This document shows positions 53,901 through 57,990 of a stretch of 64,000 nt of DNA, piece after piece. The notes under the pieces are model-generated. The model was not told where the DNA came from. It searched no databases and saw only the letters and a list, made by a program, of their open reading frames with translations. Positions within the stretch are counted from its first letter, which is position 1, and every line of letters starts with the position of its first letter. The position numbers and the translations under genes are program-made. Where the stretch lies: positions 39,780,498-39,844,497 of the forward strand of contig NC_071391.1 in assembly GCF_022682495.2 (NCBI RefSeq). The letters run 5' to 3'. This stretch comes from Desmodus rotundus. Taxonomy: Eukaryota > Chordata > Mammalia > Chiroptera > Phyllostomidae.

Positions 53901-55893
53901 GCTTTAAGAAACATACCTTCAAATCACCTGGACTCGTGTTATGAAATCAAGAAGTCAAGAACCCACATACTACCGGACAGCCCGAGGCAGACTTGCTCTG
54001 GGCCCAGTCCCCATCTGGTAACAGTGGTACAGGTAAATTAACAGTAAAAAGCTAAATGCAGATCTAGCCCTGGCTGGTGTGGCTCAGTGGATTGAGTGCC
54101 AGCCTGTGAACCAAAGGGTCACTGGTTGGATTCCCAGTCAGGGCATATGCCTGGGTTGCAGACCAGGTCCCCAGTAGGGGGTGCACTAGAGGCAACCACA
54201 CTTTGATGTTTCTCTCCCTCTTTCTCCCTCCCTTCCCCTCTGTCTAAAAATAAATAAATAAAACCTTTTTAAAAAATTGTTTTAAAACAATACATTCAGC
54301 TCTATTCATGATCACAAGAAACTAGAAATAACACAATTCTTCAAGGGTGACTAGCTTAACCGTGGTACATCCATACAATGGAATATTACTACTTAGCAAT
54401 AAAAGAAGTATTGATACATACAACATAGATAAATTTCTAAGGCATTATGCTGAGTAAAAGAAGCCAATGTCAAAAGGTTATATACTATACGACTCCATTT
54501 ATATGACCCTGTGGAAAAGATACAACTACAGCAATTAAGAACAGATCATTGCTCACAGTTGAGGGTTAGGGGTGGCATGAGGGAGATTTTGGGGAAACCA
54601 GAAACCTGACTTTGGTAGTTGTTATACAAATCTATCTATGTGTTAAAACTCATAGAGCTATACACCAAAAAAGTCCATTTTACTGTATGGACTTAAAAAG
54701 TAAATTAAATAAAGATTAAGTGGATGACTTCCGTGGACCCTTCCAGAGTATGATTTTGTAAAAGTGAACAAGGGCAAAAGAAACACAAGAGGCGTGCTAA
54801 ATCTTCCTGGCATAAAAGCCATTACTCATAAGAACCTCCTGATTACTGCAAAAATATACGAAGCAAACCCAATCTTCAGAAATTAATTCCCAGGGGAGGC
54901 TAAGAAAACAAGACATTCAGATCCAAAGTGTGTATATTTGAAAGTGCCTGTGAATGGTTCTTCTTGTCTGTCTCCGTATTTTATACGTTCAAGAAGCTGC
55001 CAATTTCTCCTGGCTAAGTGCCACTTCTCCTGCTTGGGGTCACTCAATTTACAAGCACTTCCTTTATCCATACCTTCTACTCTCACTCAATGATGGGGTC
55101 TCTGGCAATCACAGCCCAGACTCTGCAGAAGCAGCTGCTTTTGCAGGGTGCCAGAAAGATCAGCGCTCCTCGCCCGGAACTGAGGTCCCAGCGGGCCACG
55201 GCACACCCTCCAGCAGTTCCAGACCTGAGGACGCTAGGTGGGGAGCTCCTCCTCACAAGTCACACAGCGTCCTCTCCCGCCAACCCCCCCCCCCCCCCGA
55301 GGAGGAGGCCGAAGGAGGCAGCGTTCTGGGGCACTTCTCCCGAGTCTGATCTGCCCGGTTGCCCTGGGTGCAGCGGGCCGGTTTGAGCGGAGTCCCGCTA
55401 TAGAAGTGGCCCTCGGACAAGTCCCTTCCGCTCCCAGACTACGGAGTAAACTCTCCATAGGTTCACTAAGGCGGCGTCCCACTGCCCTCTCCGAGTCCGA
55501 AGCTTCGGGGGCCCCGGATCCAACAGAGAGCCCGGCTAGCCGCTCCAAGGCCCCACCCCCGCCTTCCCTGGCTCCAGGGGAACCCTGAGGGGACCAAAGC
55601 ACCGCACCGGCCCGAGGCCAAGAGGGAAGCAGAAAATGCCAAACCACGGTCTCTATCGGGTCCGCCCAGAGCAGGCCGCTGGGCAGCATTCCCGCCCGCC
55701 CCTCGCCGTGGCTACCCTCCCCCGGGTCCCGCTTCCATCCAGTAGCGGGGCGCGCTCCTGGGAGCCGCGGGGGGGGCCGGGGCAGGGTACCCACCTTGAG
55801 CTGGGACTTGGAGACCTTGCCGCTGTGGTCCAGGTCCAGTGCGGTGAAGGCATGCCAAATAGCCTTGAGCAGCTCGTCTTTCAAGACCCCCAT
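2907..55893 (-). CDS. SWAP70: SWAP70 gene, 5' part: start codon to end of exon 7 (partial, 3' exons outside window)
   Basis: Seven exons read on the minus strand join into one uninterrupted frame of 360 codons: 55893-55795, 31220-31080, 19378-19205, 8597-8370, 6770-6624, 5507-5399 and 3088-2907. Every internal border has AG before and GT after the exon. Introns 1-5 and 7 are phase 0 and intron 6 is phase 1. The protein matches my recollection of mammalian SWAP70 (about 585 residues) nearly residue for residue, so about 225 C-terminal residues are missing to the left. SWAP70 is a PIP3-binding, Rac- and F-actin-associated signalling protein of B cells, mast cells and dendritic cells, moving between cytoplasm, membrane ruffles and nucleus (family knowledge). 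The paralogue DEF6 is excluded by the exon 3 and 4 sequences. No frameshift or stop is seen in any exon. Confidence 0.97.
3610..4030. repeat. Old LINE 3'-end fragment (L1M-like)
   Basis: Phrases such as TGTGGGTGTACCACAGCTCA followed by a degraded GTGGACGTTAGGTTGTTTGC resemble the 3' region of old mammalian LINEs. Strongly diverged; the class is from memory. It lies in intron 6. Confidence 0.35.
4335..4630 (+). repeat. Possible old LTR fragment
   Basis: GC-richer block with a CCAATCA box (about 4579) and short motifs typical of retroviral U3 regions, inside intron 6. No borders or duplication found, so this is a weak call. Confidence 0.25.
5399..5507 (-). CDS. SWAP70: SWAP70 exon 6: second half of the PH domain, residues 264-299 plus first base of codon 300
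   Basis: 109 nt, so it ends in phase 1 (36 codons plus one base). Acceptor TTTAAG precedes 5507 and donor GTGAGT follows 5399. It reads [20 protein letters not shown], then [16 protein letters not shown], giving the later PH strands and the start of the C-terminal helix with its invariant W (residue 297). The last G joins CC of exon 7 to make A300. Confidence 0.96.
6624..6770 (-). CDS. SWAP70: SWAP70 exon 5: first half of the PH domain, residues 215-263
   Basis: 147 nt, 49 codons, acceptor CGTAG before 6770, donor GTAAGT after 6624. It reads [20 protein letters not shown] and on to ENCCVE, which is strands 1 to 4 of a pleckstrin homology domain. The basic cluster K219, K220, R223, R224 and K225 lies in the loop between strands 1 and 2; the two arginines at 223-224 are the positions reported as needed for PIP3 binding in SWAP70 (established knowledge), and both are kept. 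The residue numbering from the joined exons agrees with the published numbering, which supports the exon model. Confidence 0.97.
7084..7286 (-). mobile_element. Ves SINE, minus strand
   Basis: Reverse complement gives the Ves head (CTGACCAGTGTAGCTCAGCT), the tRNA-like promoter boxes and a terminal A-rich tail, here T-rich at the left. One of only two Ves copies in the sense direction of SWAP70. Intron 4. Confidence 0.85.
7472..7494. repeat. (CA)n microsatellite
   Basis: Uninterrupted CA dinucleotide run just before a Ves SINE in intron 4. Confidence 0.95.
7531..7731 (+). mobile_element. Ves SINE
   Basis: Pol III A box TGGCTCAGTGG and B box GGTTCAATTCC are intact in the tRNA-derived head; body with CCACACACTGATGTTTCT and an AATAAATAAAATCTTT tail. 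Confidence 0.92.
8370..8597 (-). CDS. SWAP70: SWAP70 exon 4, residues 139-214
   Basis: 228 nt, 76 codons, with ATATAG before 8597 and donor GTAAGA after 8370. It reads [20 protein letters not shown] at the start and [14 protein letters not shown] at the end. This is the linker between the N-terminal region and the PH domain, with helical and acidic segments such as [11 protein letters not shown], a second EF-hand-like pattern (D168, D169 and K171-D172 region). The boundary with exon 5 falls right at the start of the PH domain. Confidence 0.96.
8598..10189. other. Intron 3, distal part: mostly unassigned
   Basis: No exon found. A degraded hAT-like fragment may lie at about 9449-9590 (CAGTGTTTTTCAAACTGC, then GTAGTGACCAGC). 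A GC-richer stretch at about 9680-9970 has no recognisable gene. Confidence 0.4.
10190..10690 (+). repeat. L2 LINE remnant, split by MER5A
   Basis: GCTTCCATGCCTTTCCCCAT and GAGGAGGGACCATGTTCCAT resemble the L2 3' end on either side of the inserted element at 10303-10490. Old and diverged. Confidence 0.5.
10303..10490 (+). mobile_element. MER5A-like hAT-Charlie MITE
   Basis: Begins near TACTCAAAGTGAGGTGTGTG, passes through GACCAGCAGC and TTTTAACAAGGACCCCAGG, and ends near TTAAAGTTTGAGAAGCACAC, the order of MER5A. Inserted in the L2 remnant. Confidence 0.7.
10700..12862. other. Intron 3, middle: AT-rich, no gene
   Basis: Purine-rich stretch at 11400-11530 (GA/AAG runs). No exon, RNA gene or recent mobile element recognised. 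Confidence 0.45.
12863..13068 (+). mobile_element. Ves SINE
   Basis: Full head to A-rich tail; the flanks share TTACTTTA as a probable target-site duplication. Confidence 0.92.
13240..13960. other. Unassigned GC-richer intronic block
   Basis: Stands out from AT-rich flanks, carries no repeat I recognise and no convincing coding frame (several overlapping frames on both strands). Confidence 0.35.
14390..14760 (+). repeat. L2 LINE fragment
   Basis: TCCCAGTTCTCCTACTTCAC, CTTCCCCAGCTCGGTGTCTA and the intervening order resemble the reverse-transcriptase region of L2. Diverged and non-coding. Confidence 0.5.
14838..14929. repeat. Compound (TC)n(AC)n microsatellite
   Basis: About 48 bp of TC repeats with CA interruptions run into about 40 bp of CA repeats. 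The frames through it encode only dipeptide repeats. Confidence 0.97.
14930..15175 (+). repeat. MIR SINE
   Basis: Contains GTGAGCACTTACATTGGGAC, CATTTTAAAGATGGGGAGAC and TTCAAGGACACATAA, the ordered MIR core. Confidence 0.75.
15225..15690 (+). repeat. Probable ERV LTR
   Basis: Has an AATAAA at about 15606 followed by an R-U5-like stretch and a preceding promoter-like block. Borders not determined. Confidence 0.35.
15790..17425 (+). repeat. Chain of L2 fragments with MIR and an old hAT-like remnant
   Basis: L2-like pieces at about 15790-16010 (CTCTTGCTCAAAATCACCAA), 16470-16640 and 17190-17425 (3' end, ATTCAGTGAATGCTCGCTGA) are interleaved with a MIR at about 16630-16830 and a remnant at 16840-17135 (CTGGCCCACAACATGTTTTT) that resembles an old hAT element. 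No coding content. Confidence 0.45.
17690..18560 (+). repeat. MIR SINE split by a mariner insertion
   Basis: The left half ends AACATTTACTGAGCACA at 17727 and the right half resumes with ATTACATGCTGGGCACTGAG at about 18412, then the MIR tail (GAGGAAATTAAAACCCAAGA). Removing the mariner restores MIR order. Confidence 0.75.
17728..18409 (-). mobile_element. Internally deleted mariner (Tc1/mariner) with broken transposase
   Basis: The ends match as inverted repeats, TGAGGTCTGTCCAGAA on the left and the complement of TTCTGGACAGGCCTCA on the right, inserted in a TA-rich site. On the minus strand the reading carries an N-terminal segment ([13 protein letters not shown]...), then HHDNAP near 18073-18090 and YSPDLA near 17987-18004, the second and third acidic motifs of the DD34D transposase. 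A one-base frameshift separates them, and the region with the first catalytic D is missing. At 682 bp it is about half the length of a complete mariner (about 1.3 kb). It cannot encode an active enzyme. Confidence 0.85.
19205..19378 (-). CDS. SWAP70: SWAP70 exon 3, residues 81-138
   Basis: 174 nt, 58 codons, with a polypyrimidine tract and AG at 19380-19379 and donor GTAAGG after 19205. It begins [15 protein letters not shown] and ends PLIIVPEE, covering the middle of the N-terminal region. The run LLITEED and the run [10 protein letters not shown] are characteristic of SWAP70 as opposed to DEF6. Phase is 0 at both ends. Confidence 0.96.
19568..19785 (+). mobile_element. Ves-related SINE, second subtype
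   Basis: Head with GGCTCAGTTGGTTGGAGCAT and tail AATCAATAAACATATCCT plus GGGTGAAGATTAAAAA, unlike the AATAAATAAAATC tail of the common subtype. AAGAATGTT occurs on both sides. Confidence 0.8.
20145..20349 (+). mobile_element. Ves SINE
   Basis: Common subtype. Flanks share an approximate GATG(G)A(GA)ACTTG, a likely target-site duplication. Intron 2. Confidence 0.92.
21347..23398 (+). mobile_element. ORF1-only LINE (half-L1 / HAL1-like), copy 1, complete insertion
   Basis: The element runs from GGACTTCTGGTCAAGATGGA to an A-rich tail and is flanked by a duplication of AAATGAGGCTAGG (21334-21346 and 23399-23411), so both ends are original. After an 800-bp GC-richer leader, an L1 ORF1-type frame begins at ATG 22160 and ends at TGA 22999-23001 (about 280 codons). 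It shows a coiled-coil N-terminal part, [47 protein letters not shown] and [14 protein letters not shown], the order of L1 ORF1p. Several frameshifts break it. The stop is followed by only about 400 bp of G-rich 3' UTR: no endonuclease or reverse transcriptase region exists. Half-L1 elements of this design are known in mammals; whether this bat family is described I cannot tell. Confidence 0.85.
23825..24060 (+). repeat. MIR SINE
   Basis: Core CTATTTTACTGATGAGGAAA, then GTTCACATGGCTAGTAAATA, follows the MIR order. Confidence 0.75.
24061..25159. other. Intron 2, unassigned
   Basis: No exon or recent transposon recognised. It may contain old repeat remnants too diverged to name. Confidence 0.35.
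25160..26330 (+). repeat. Old L1 ORF2 fragment
   Basis: Translations in shifting frames give a [15 protein letters not shown] start, an IADGM remnant of the FADDM catalytic box, then [14 protein letters not shown] and later ORF2 C-terminal pieces. Many stops and frameshifts. Confidence 0.85.
26350..27490. other. Intron 2 stretch, mostly unassigned old repeats
   Basis: The block at 26430-26700 (CACTACAGCAGAGCTGGTTA) looks like an old repeat I cannot name. No gene seen. Confidence 0.35.
27490..28275 (+). repeat. L1M-type 3' end
   Basis: Contains GATGGAATACTATTCAGCCA, ATTATGCTAAGTGAAAGAAG and a terminal TATGTCTCAATAAAGCTGCT with AATAAA polyadenylation signal, the standard end of an older L1. 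Probably the same element as 25160-26330. Confidence 0.85.
28529..28800 (+). mobile_element. Ves-related SINE, second subtype
   Basis: Head with TTGGAGCATTGTCCCGTAAC, body with TGCGGGTTGGATTGCCGGTC and tail TGTCCTTGGGTGAGGATG. Confidence 0.85.
29230..29581 (+). mobile_element. Non-autonomous hAT-like element, interior replaced by a Ves SINE
   Basis: The left end CAGTAATTTTCAACC and the right end CACTG are flanked by GCCCAGAC and GTCTAGAA; the second fits the nTCTAGAn target of many hAT elements (5/8 match between the two). Text such as ATCTCACGGCACACATAAAC is typical of a hAT family common in bats. Only about 115 bp of the left side remains before the SINE. Confidence 0.55.
29348..29573 (+). 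mobile_element. Ves SINE inside hAT-like element
   Basis: Complete copy with a 17-base A tail (interrupted), so younger than the hAT remnant that contains it. Confidence 0.92.
29625..29775 (-). repeat. MIR SINE
   Basis: Minus-orientation MIR: GAGGTAAATGGGGATAAGAA then GAGGATCAAATGAGACATGG. Confidence 0.6.
30513..31020 (-). repeat. L1 3' end, antisense
   Basis: Complement of an older L1 terminus: TCGGGATATAATTCACATAC, then TCTGACTTATTTCGCTGAGC and GGTCCATCCATGCTGTGGCA. Ends about 60 bp from exon 2. Confidence 0.8.
31080..31220 (-). CDS. SWAP70: SWAP70 exon 2, residues 34-80
   Basis: 141 nt, 47 codons, bounded by CCTAG before position 31220 and GTATGA after 31080. It reads from [12 protein letters not shown] to NKFILEK and continues the helical N-terminal region that follows the EF-hand-like loop, including an acidic run (RDDDEG). 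It is phase 0 at both ends and joins cleanly to exons 1 and 3. I see no substitution that would disturb the fold. The exon is short and has no long open frame of its own, so an ORF-only scan would miss it. Confidence 0.96.
31221..35800. other. SWAP70 intron 1, proximal part: AT-rich with old repeats
   Basis: No exon found. A LINE 3'-end-like fragment lies at about 32830-33130 (CATCTTTGTAAAATAAAAAGG), an (AT)n run at about 33210-33224, and a MIR at about 34585-34690 (TTATTCTACAGATAAAGAGG). Confidence 0.45.
35910..36033. mobile_element. 124-bp mariner-like MITE with TA duplication
   Basis: Inverted ends share AAAGTAGGT and ACAGTTGT over about 32 bp (left GGGACAAAAGTAGGTGTACA, right complement GGGGCTAAAGTAGGTTTACA). 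TA lies directly outside both ends (35908-35909 and 36034-36035). Confidence 0.8.
36213..37064 (+). mobile_element. Solo ERV LTR, 852 bp, with 6-bp duplication
   Basis: CAAGTG lies at 36207-36212 and CAAGTA at 37065-37070 (5/6 match). Inside are a TATA-like GATAAAACCC (36571), a pyrimidine-rich leader and the signal AATAAA at 36941. It ends GGTGACA. A 6-bp duplication suggests a class II (beta-like) origin, an inference. No internal region is present, so it arose by LTR recombination. Confidence 0.75.
37395..37560 (+). repeat. MIR SINE
   Basis: TCCTTATTTCATTGATAAGA, GCCTAAGTCACATCCTGATT and ACCGAGGTCTCCTAACTGCC in MIR order. Confidence 0.65.
38060..39535 (+). repeat. L1 ORF2 / 3'-end fragment, inserted in an older LINE
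   Basis: A piece at 38060-38310 (TGGATAGAAAATTCACAAAA) and the main part at about 38520-39535 (GGGCTAATATCCAAAATATA, AATGAGATACCACCTCACAC, GAATACTACTCGGCCACGAA), with an AATAAA near 39508. LINE-tail text at 38400-38515 and 39560-39800 on either side appears to be one older element it split. Confidence 0.8.
39815..41400. other. Intron 1, mostly unassigned
   Basis: A MIR fragment lies at about 41030-41140 (CATTTTACAAATGAGGACAC). Otherwise no gene or named element seen. Confidence 0.4.
41409..41635 (+). mobile_element. Ves SINE
   Basis: Flanked by GGTAGGGAACA and GGTAGGAAACA, a target-site duplication with one mismatch. Confidence 0.92.
41831..42000 (+). mobile_element. Ves SINE, short copy
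   Basis: Head GCCCTGACTGGTGTGGCTCA with part of the body missing; flanks AACTCTACCTTCATT and AACTCTGCCTTTGT look like a diverged duplication. Confidence 0.85.
42240..42800 (+). repeat. L2 LINE remnant
   Basis: CTCGGGGTAAGGAACAATGT and nearby text resemble the 3' end of L2. Weak, old. Confidence 0.35.
43166..43233. repeat. Two adjacent perfect inverted repeats (twin hairpins)
   Basis: Hairpin 1: CCTGCTCTCAGC (43166-43177), loop TCCAT, GCTGAGAGCAGG (43183-43194), a perfect 12-bp stem. Hairpin 2: ATCTCGTCCAGAT (43200-43212), loop of 8, ATCTGGACGAGAT (43221-43233), a perfect 13-bp stem. They are 5 bp apart. No transposon ends or duplication are visible around them. Confidence 0.9.
43240..45154. 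other. Intron 1, unassigned AT-rich stretch
   Basis: Contains a pure A run at about 43700-43718 and no recognised exon, RNA gene or young transposon. Confidence 0.4.
45155..45338 (+). mobile_element. Ves SINE
   Basis: Flanked by AAAGTTTCT on both sides. Part of the head between the A and B boxes is shortened (TGAGCGGGGGCAGGTTCAAT), so it lacks about 20 bp. Confidence 0.9.
45657..45681. repeat. (AC)n microsatellite
   Basis: Uninterrupted AC run in intron 1. Confidence 0.95.
45843..45994 (-). mobile_element. Ves-related SINE, minus strand, diverged
   Basis: Complement begins AGCCCTGGCCAGGTAGCTCA and has the B-box region; tail is an AGAGAGAG run. The second of only two copies on the minus strand. 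Confidence 0.8.
46615..48843 (+). mobile_element. ORF1-only LINE (half-L1 / HAL1-like), copy 2, with internal hAT-like insertion
   Basis: Runs from GGACTTCCAGGCAAGATGGA to an A-rich tail and aligns with the copy at 21347-23398 throughout: same leader, same ORF1, same short 3' UTR. Without the 184-bp insertion its length is about 2045 bp against 2052 bp. The ORF1 start is lost (ACG for ATG near 47381); the end is canonical (MLKGLI, stop TAA 48403-48405). Flanks AAGACACTGG and AAGACATTGA may be the worn duplication (8/10). No ORF2 sequence. Confidence 0.82.
47429..47612. mobile_element. hAT-like MITE inside LINE copy 2
   Basis: 184 bp absent from LINE copy 1. Left end CAGAGGTATCTAACCCGCGG and complement of the right end GGGGTGTCCAAACTTTTGGC resemble the ends of non-autonomous hAT elements. 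An 8-bp duplication is not clear. Confidence 0.6.
49388..49418. repeat. (AAT)n microsatellite
   Basis: AATAAT repeats with one interruption. Confidence 0.9.
49440..50300 (+). repeat. L2 LINE fragment
   Basis: GCAAGTCTGATCATGGCTCG, then ACCTAACTAACCTGGCACTC and GCCATTCACCCCAACCTATT resemble the L2 3' part, clearest at 49900-50120. Confidence 0.6.
50884..51465 (+). mobile_element. Tigger/MER2-like DNA transposon with G-rich tandem insert
   Basis: Starts CAGTAGTCCCTGTAATTGGA after TA, includes CCAAGACCCCCAGTGGATGC and TTTAATTTATAAATTAGGCA, and ends with AACTGAAACCATGCAAGGCA then GGACAAGGGGGGTA. This is the order of Tigger-type elements. The central part is replaced by the G-rich block at 51197-51300. 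Confidence 0.75.
51197..51300 (+). repeat. G-rich degenerate minisatellite
   Basis: Units of the type GGGGCTGGATGGTGGGG repeat with variation about six times. G runs of 3-6 are closely spaced on the + strand, which is the template strand for SWAP70. Confidence 0.85.
52445..52560 (+). mobile_element. Ves-related SINE, 3'-truncated
   Basis: Head GCCCTGGCCAGGTAGCTCAA and B box GGTTCAATCC present; most of the body is missing. Directly precedes another copy. Confidence 0.8.
52567..52790 (+). mobile_element. Ves SINE
   Basis: Head TCCTGGCCAGGATGGTTCAG, a short extra GGATTCCCGGGGAGGGCATG in the body, and a CAATAAATAAAAAATAAAAT tail. Confidence 0.85.
52860..53023 (+). repeat. L1 ORF2 5' fragment
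   Basis: TTAAATGTAAATGGTCTGAA and CCAACCATATATTATCTATA match the region after the L1 endonuclease start. Short and broken. Confidence 0.75.
53030..54023 (+). mobile_element. Solo ERV LTR with nested Ves SINE, exact 6-bp duplication
   Basis: Starts TGGCAGGATAG and ends TCTGGTAACA; GTGGTA flanks it at 53024-53029 and 54024-54029. Shares with the copy at 36213-37064 the ACACCTGGAAAACGA block, GACCTCCCCTAGGATAAAAG and CCAAGGCCTCC blocks. The SINE at 53284-53493 is inside it. Its polyadenylation signal is changed (AAGAAA). No viral genes remain. Confidence 0.82.
53284..53493 (+). mobile_element. Ves SINE nested in the LTR
   Basis: Flanked by AAAACTAACCA on both sides, an exact target-site duplication, so a later insertion into the LTR. 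Confidence 0.95.
54067..54277 (+). mobile_element. Ves SINE
   Basis: Common subtype, intact A and B boxes, AATAAATAAATAAAACC tail. Confidence 0.92.
54285..54715 (+). repeat. Old L1 3'-end fragment
   Basis: CATCCATACAATGGAATATT, GGCATTATGCTGAGTAAAAG and GACTCCATTTATATGACCCT follow L1M order. Confidence 0.75.
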
Positions 55894-56350
55894 GGCCGCG
55901 GCCGCGTAACCCGAACTGACCAGCCCGCCCCGCCAGCCTCTCGCCGAGTGTGACACCCCGGGCCACCGCCCTCCCGCGGCTCCGTCACCTGACCCCGCAG
56001 GCCCCGCCCCTCCGGCCCCGCCCCCCGCGCGCCTGCCCAGACCCGCGGGCTGCGGGAGGGGGGGGGTGGAGTGAGGGGTGGGTCGGTGGGCCCTCGGTCC
56101 CGCCAAGATGGTAAAACACCGCCCACGGTCCCCTCGGGGTCCCCAGGCCAGCTGGGGCCATTTCGGGGCTCGCGTGCGCCCGAAACAGGAGCCTCCATCC
56201 CAAGGGAAAATATGAGAGTCGAGGTGGGCACCGTGTCCGGTTCCAGCCGGCTCCTCGCAGTGCAAACGGGTGCCCTGGTCCTGCTCCGGGAGCGAGGTCA
56301 CTGTCTGAGGAGACTAGACGAGACCCCGAAAAGTCCCCGGCGGGATCTCA
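55240..56350 (-). promoter_or_regulatory. CpG island and likely SWAP70 promoter / 5' UTR
   Basis: The stretch is GC-rich with many CpG dinucleotides, in sharp contrast with the AT-rich flanks, and it surrounds exon 1. GC boxes of Sp1 type (CCCCGCCC) lie at about 56001-56010 and 56015-56025, 110-130 bp upstream of the ATG. No TATA box is seen, as expected for a CpG-island promoter. The transcription start is probably between the GC boxes and the ATG, but cannot be fixed. A 15-base C run lies at 55284-55298, inside intron 1. Confidence 0.85.
55795..55893 (-). CDS. SWAP70: SWAP70 exon 1 (coding part): start codon and EF-hand-like loop, residues 1-33
   Basis: The ATG at 55893-55891 sits in GCGGCCATGG, with G at -3 and +4, a strong initiation context. 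The peptide begins [16 protein letters not shown], the known start of SWAP70. Residues 20-31 ([12 protein letters not shown]) have the DxDxSG spacing of an EF-hand calcium loop, but position 12 is Q rather than E, so strong calcium binding is doubtful. The exon ends after AAG at 55795, followed by intron GTGGGT. The 5' untranslated part lies upstream in the CpG island; its length cannot be read from sequence alone. The frame stays open for about 136 codons upstream of this ATG, so the start was chosen by homology and context, not by an upstream stop. Confidence 0.96.
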
Positions 56351-57585
56351 AAGCCTAGCGCAGTCCCTAGAGGGAGAGGATGTGCTGGGGGATGGGAGGC
56401 AGAGGAGCGTTTCCGAGGGATGTTGATTCATTCATTTCGCAAACGTTTCTTGATGCCTACTGTTTGCACAGACATGAGGTTTAAGGTGGGTTTAGACGTC
56501 AGGGAGTCAGAAAAGTCAAACTTTTCTTTCCAACCCTCCGCTGCTGAGGGTCAGTTGACAACTTTGGAAGTGTTTGATCCGGGTTGTGCTGCTGTTCCTG
56601 GTGTTCCTGTGCTTGCACAAAAATCTGGACCCACCCCAGCAAATCACCCCACCCATCATACTAATCAGAGTGGGTGGACCTTTTAAAAGAACTTATGCAA
56701 GTCCAGAAGAGAGTTCTCCTCCTTGTAACTGTTCAACTAATATCTGTTAATAGTAACTTGAGTTCTTTGGGCTTCAAATTTTCCACCTATTAAATGAACA
56801 TGGTTGCACCAGATGTTCTGGAAAGGTTCTTCTCCTAGTGCTTGCACCCTAGCATAATAACTATTGCTGGATGAATACCGCCTGATGAGGTCACCTCACC
56901 TCTCTGATCCAAGACCAAATAAGAACAATCTGGAGAGAAGAACAAACACCAACAGTTTGCAAAAAGAGGTAGTTCTCAGATAAGTTTGGGTTTTTTTACT
57001 CTCTTATGTTCCTAAGTGCACACATATGTACTTTATAAAAAAGGAAAAGAGCATCCATCATGAGGGAAAGGGATTTGGAAAGAGCAGGAAAGGAAGGGGC
57101 TGCTTCAGTGAGCCCGGGGCCAAAGGGAACTTGGCAGGGCCCGGGAGGGGATGGTCCGCTTGAAGGGAAGGGCAGAAGCAAGAGGACTGTGGCTTCCTCC
57201 CTTGCCCTGCTAGAATGCAGTTTCTACCATTTTTCTTCCCTAACCCCAGCCCAAGTGTGCTAGTTAGCAGAAGCATGTGATTTAACCTCCAATTTTCTTC
57301 ATGTCAACTTGCTTTGTCTGGGTAGTGACAAAAAGAAAAGAAAAAAAAAAAGAAATCCTCCTAAATCTCAAGGTTCCCATTAACCACTAGATGACAGTCC
57401 TTCTCTCTCAGTATCAGGAAGCCCAAACAGATATTTCAAAGCTTTTTTTAAAATCACTTAACCAGGACATTCTGAACTTCCAAATACCTACTTTTTCCAC
57501 AATTCCCATTCTTATAATCCAAACCAATTTTAAAGCAGAATGATGTCATAGGAAAAGCTGTGCTTTGAAACTAACAGATTATATT
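56351..57585. other. Upstream flank of SWAP70, unassigned
   Basis: No exon, RNA gene or named element seen. GC content drops away from the island. Confidence 0.4.
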
Positions 57586-57589
57586 GGTT

Positions 57590-57990
57590 ATCGCTATGTA
57601 ATGAATTACCTCATAATTTAGCAGCTTTAAGCAATAATAAACATTATCTCATATTTTCTATGGGTCCAAAATTTAAAAGCCACTTAGCTGCATAGTTCTA
57701 GCTTGAGGTCTCTTCGGAGACTGCAGTCAGGATAAGGGGCTGTAGTCATATGAAGCCTAGGCTGGTGCTGGAGCACCCACTTCCAAGATAATTCACCCGT
57801 ATGTACTTGTCCGCAGAAGTCCTCAGCTCCTCCCACTGGATCTGCCCACAGGCTGCTCGAGTATCCCTATGGTATGTCAGCTGGCTTCCCCTCTCTCCCC
57901 TAGCAAGTGATCCTGGAAAGAGAAAGGTAGAAGCTACAATGTCTTTTATGATCCAGCCTTGAAAGTCACTCACCATCATTCCTACAATAT
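57590..57990. repeat. Possible old LTR
   Basis: GAATTACCTCATAATTTAGC and the following text resemble a common mammalian LTR family that I cannot name with certainty. Confidence 0.35.

Noticed and set aside
55234..56301. A 355-codon minus-strand frame covering the CpG island
   Set aside because: Only 55893-55795 is SWAP70 exon 1. The rest runs through the intron and upstream GC-rich DNA with low-complexity composition.
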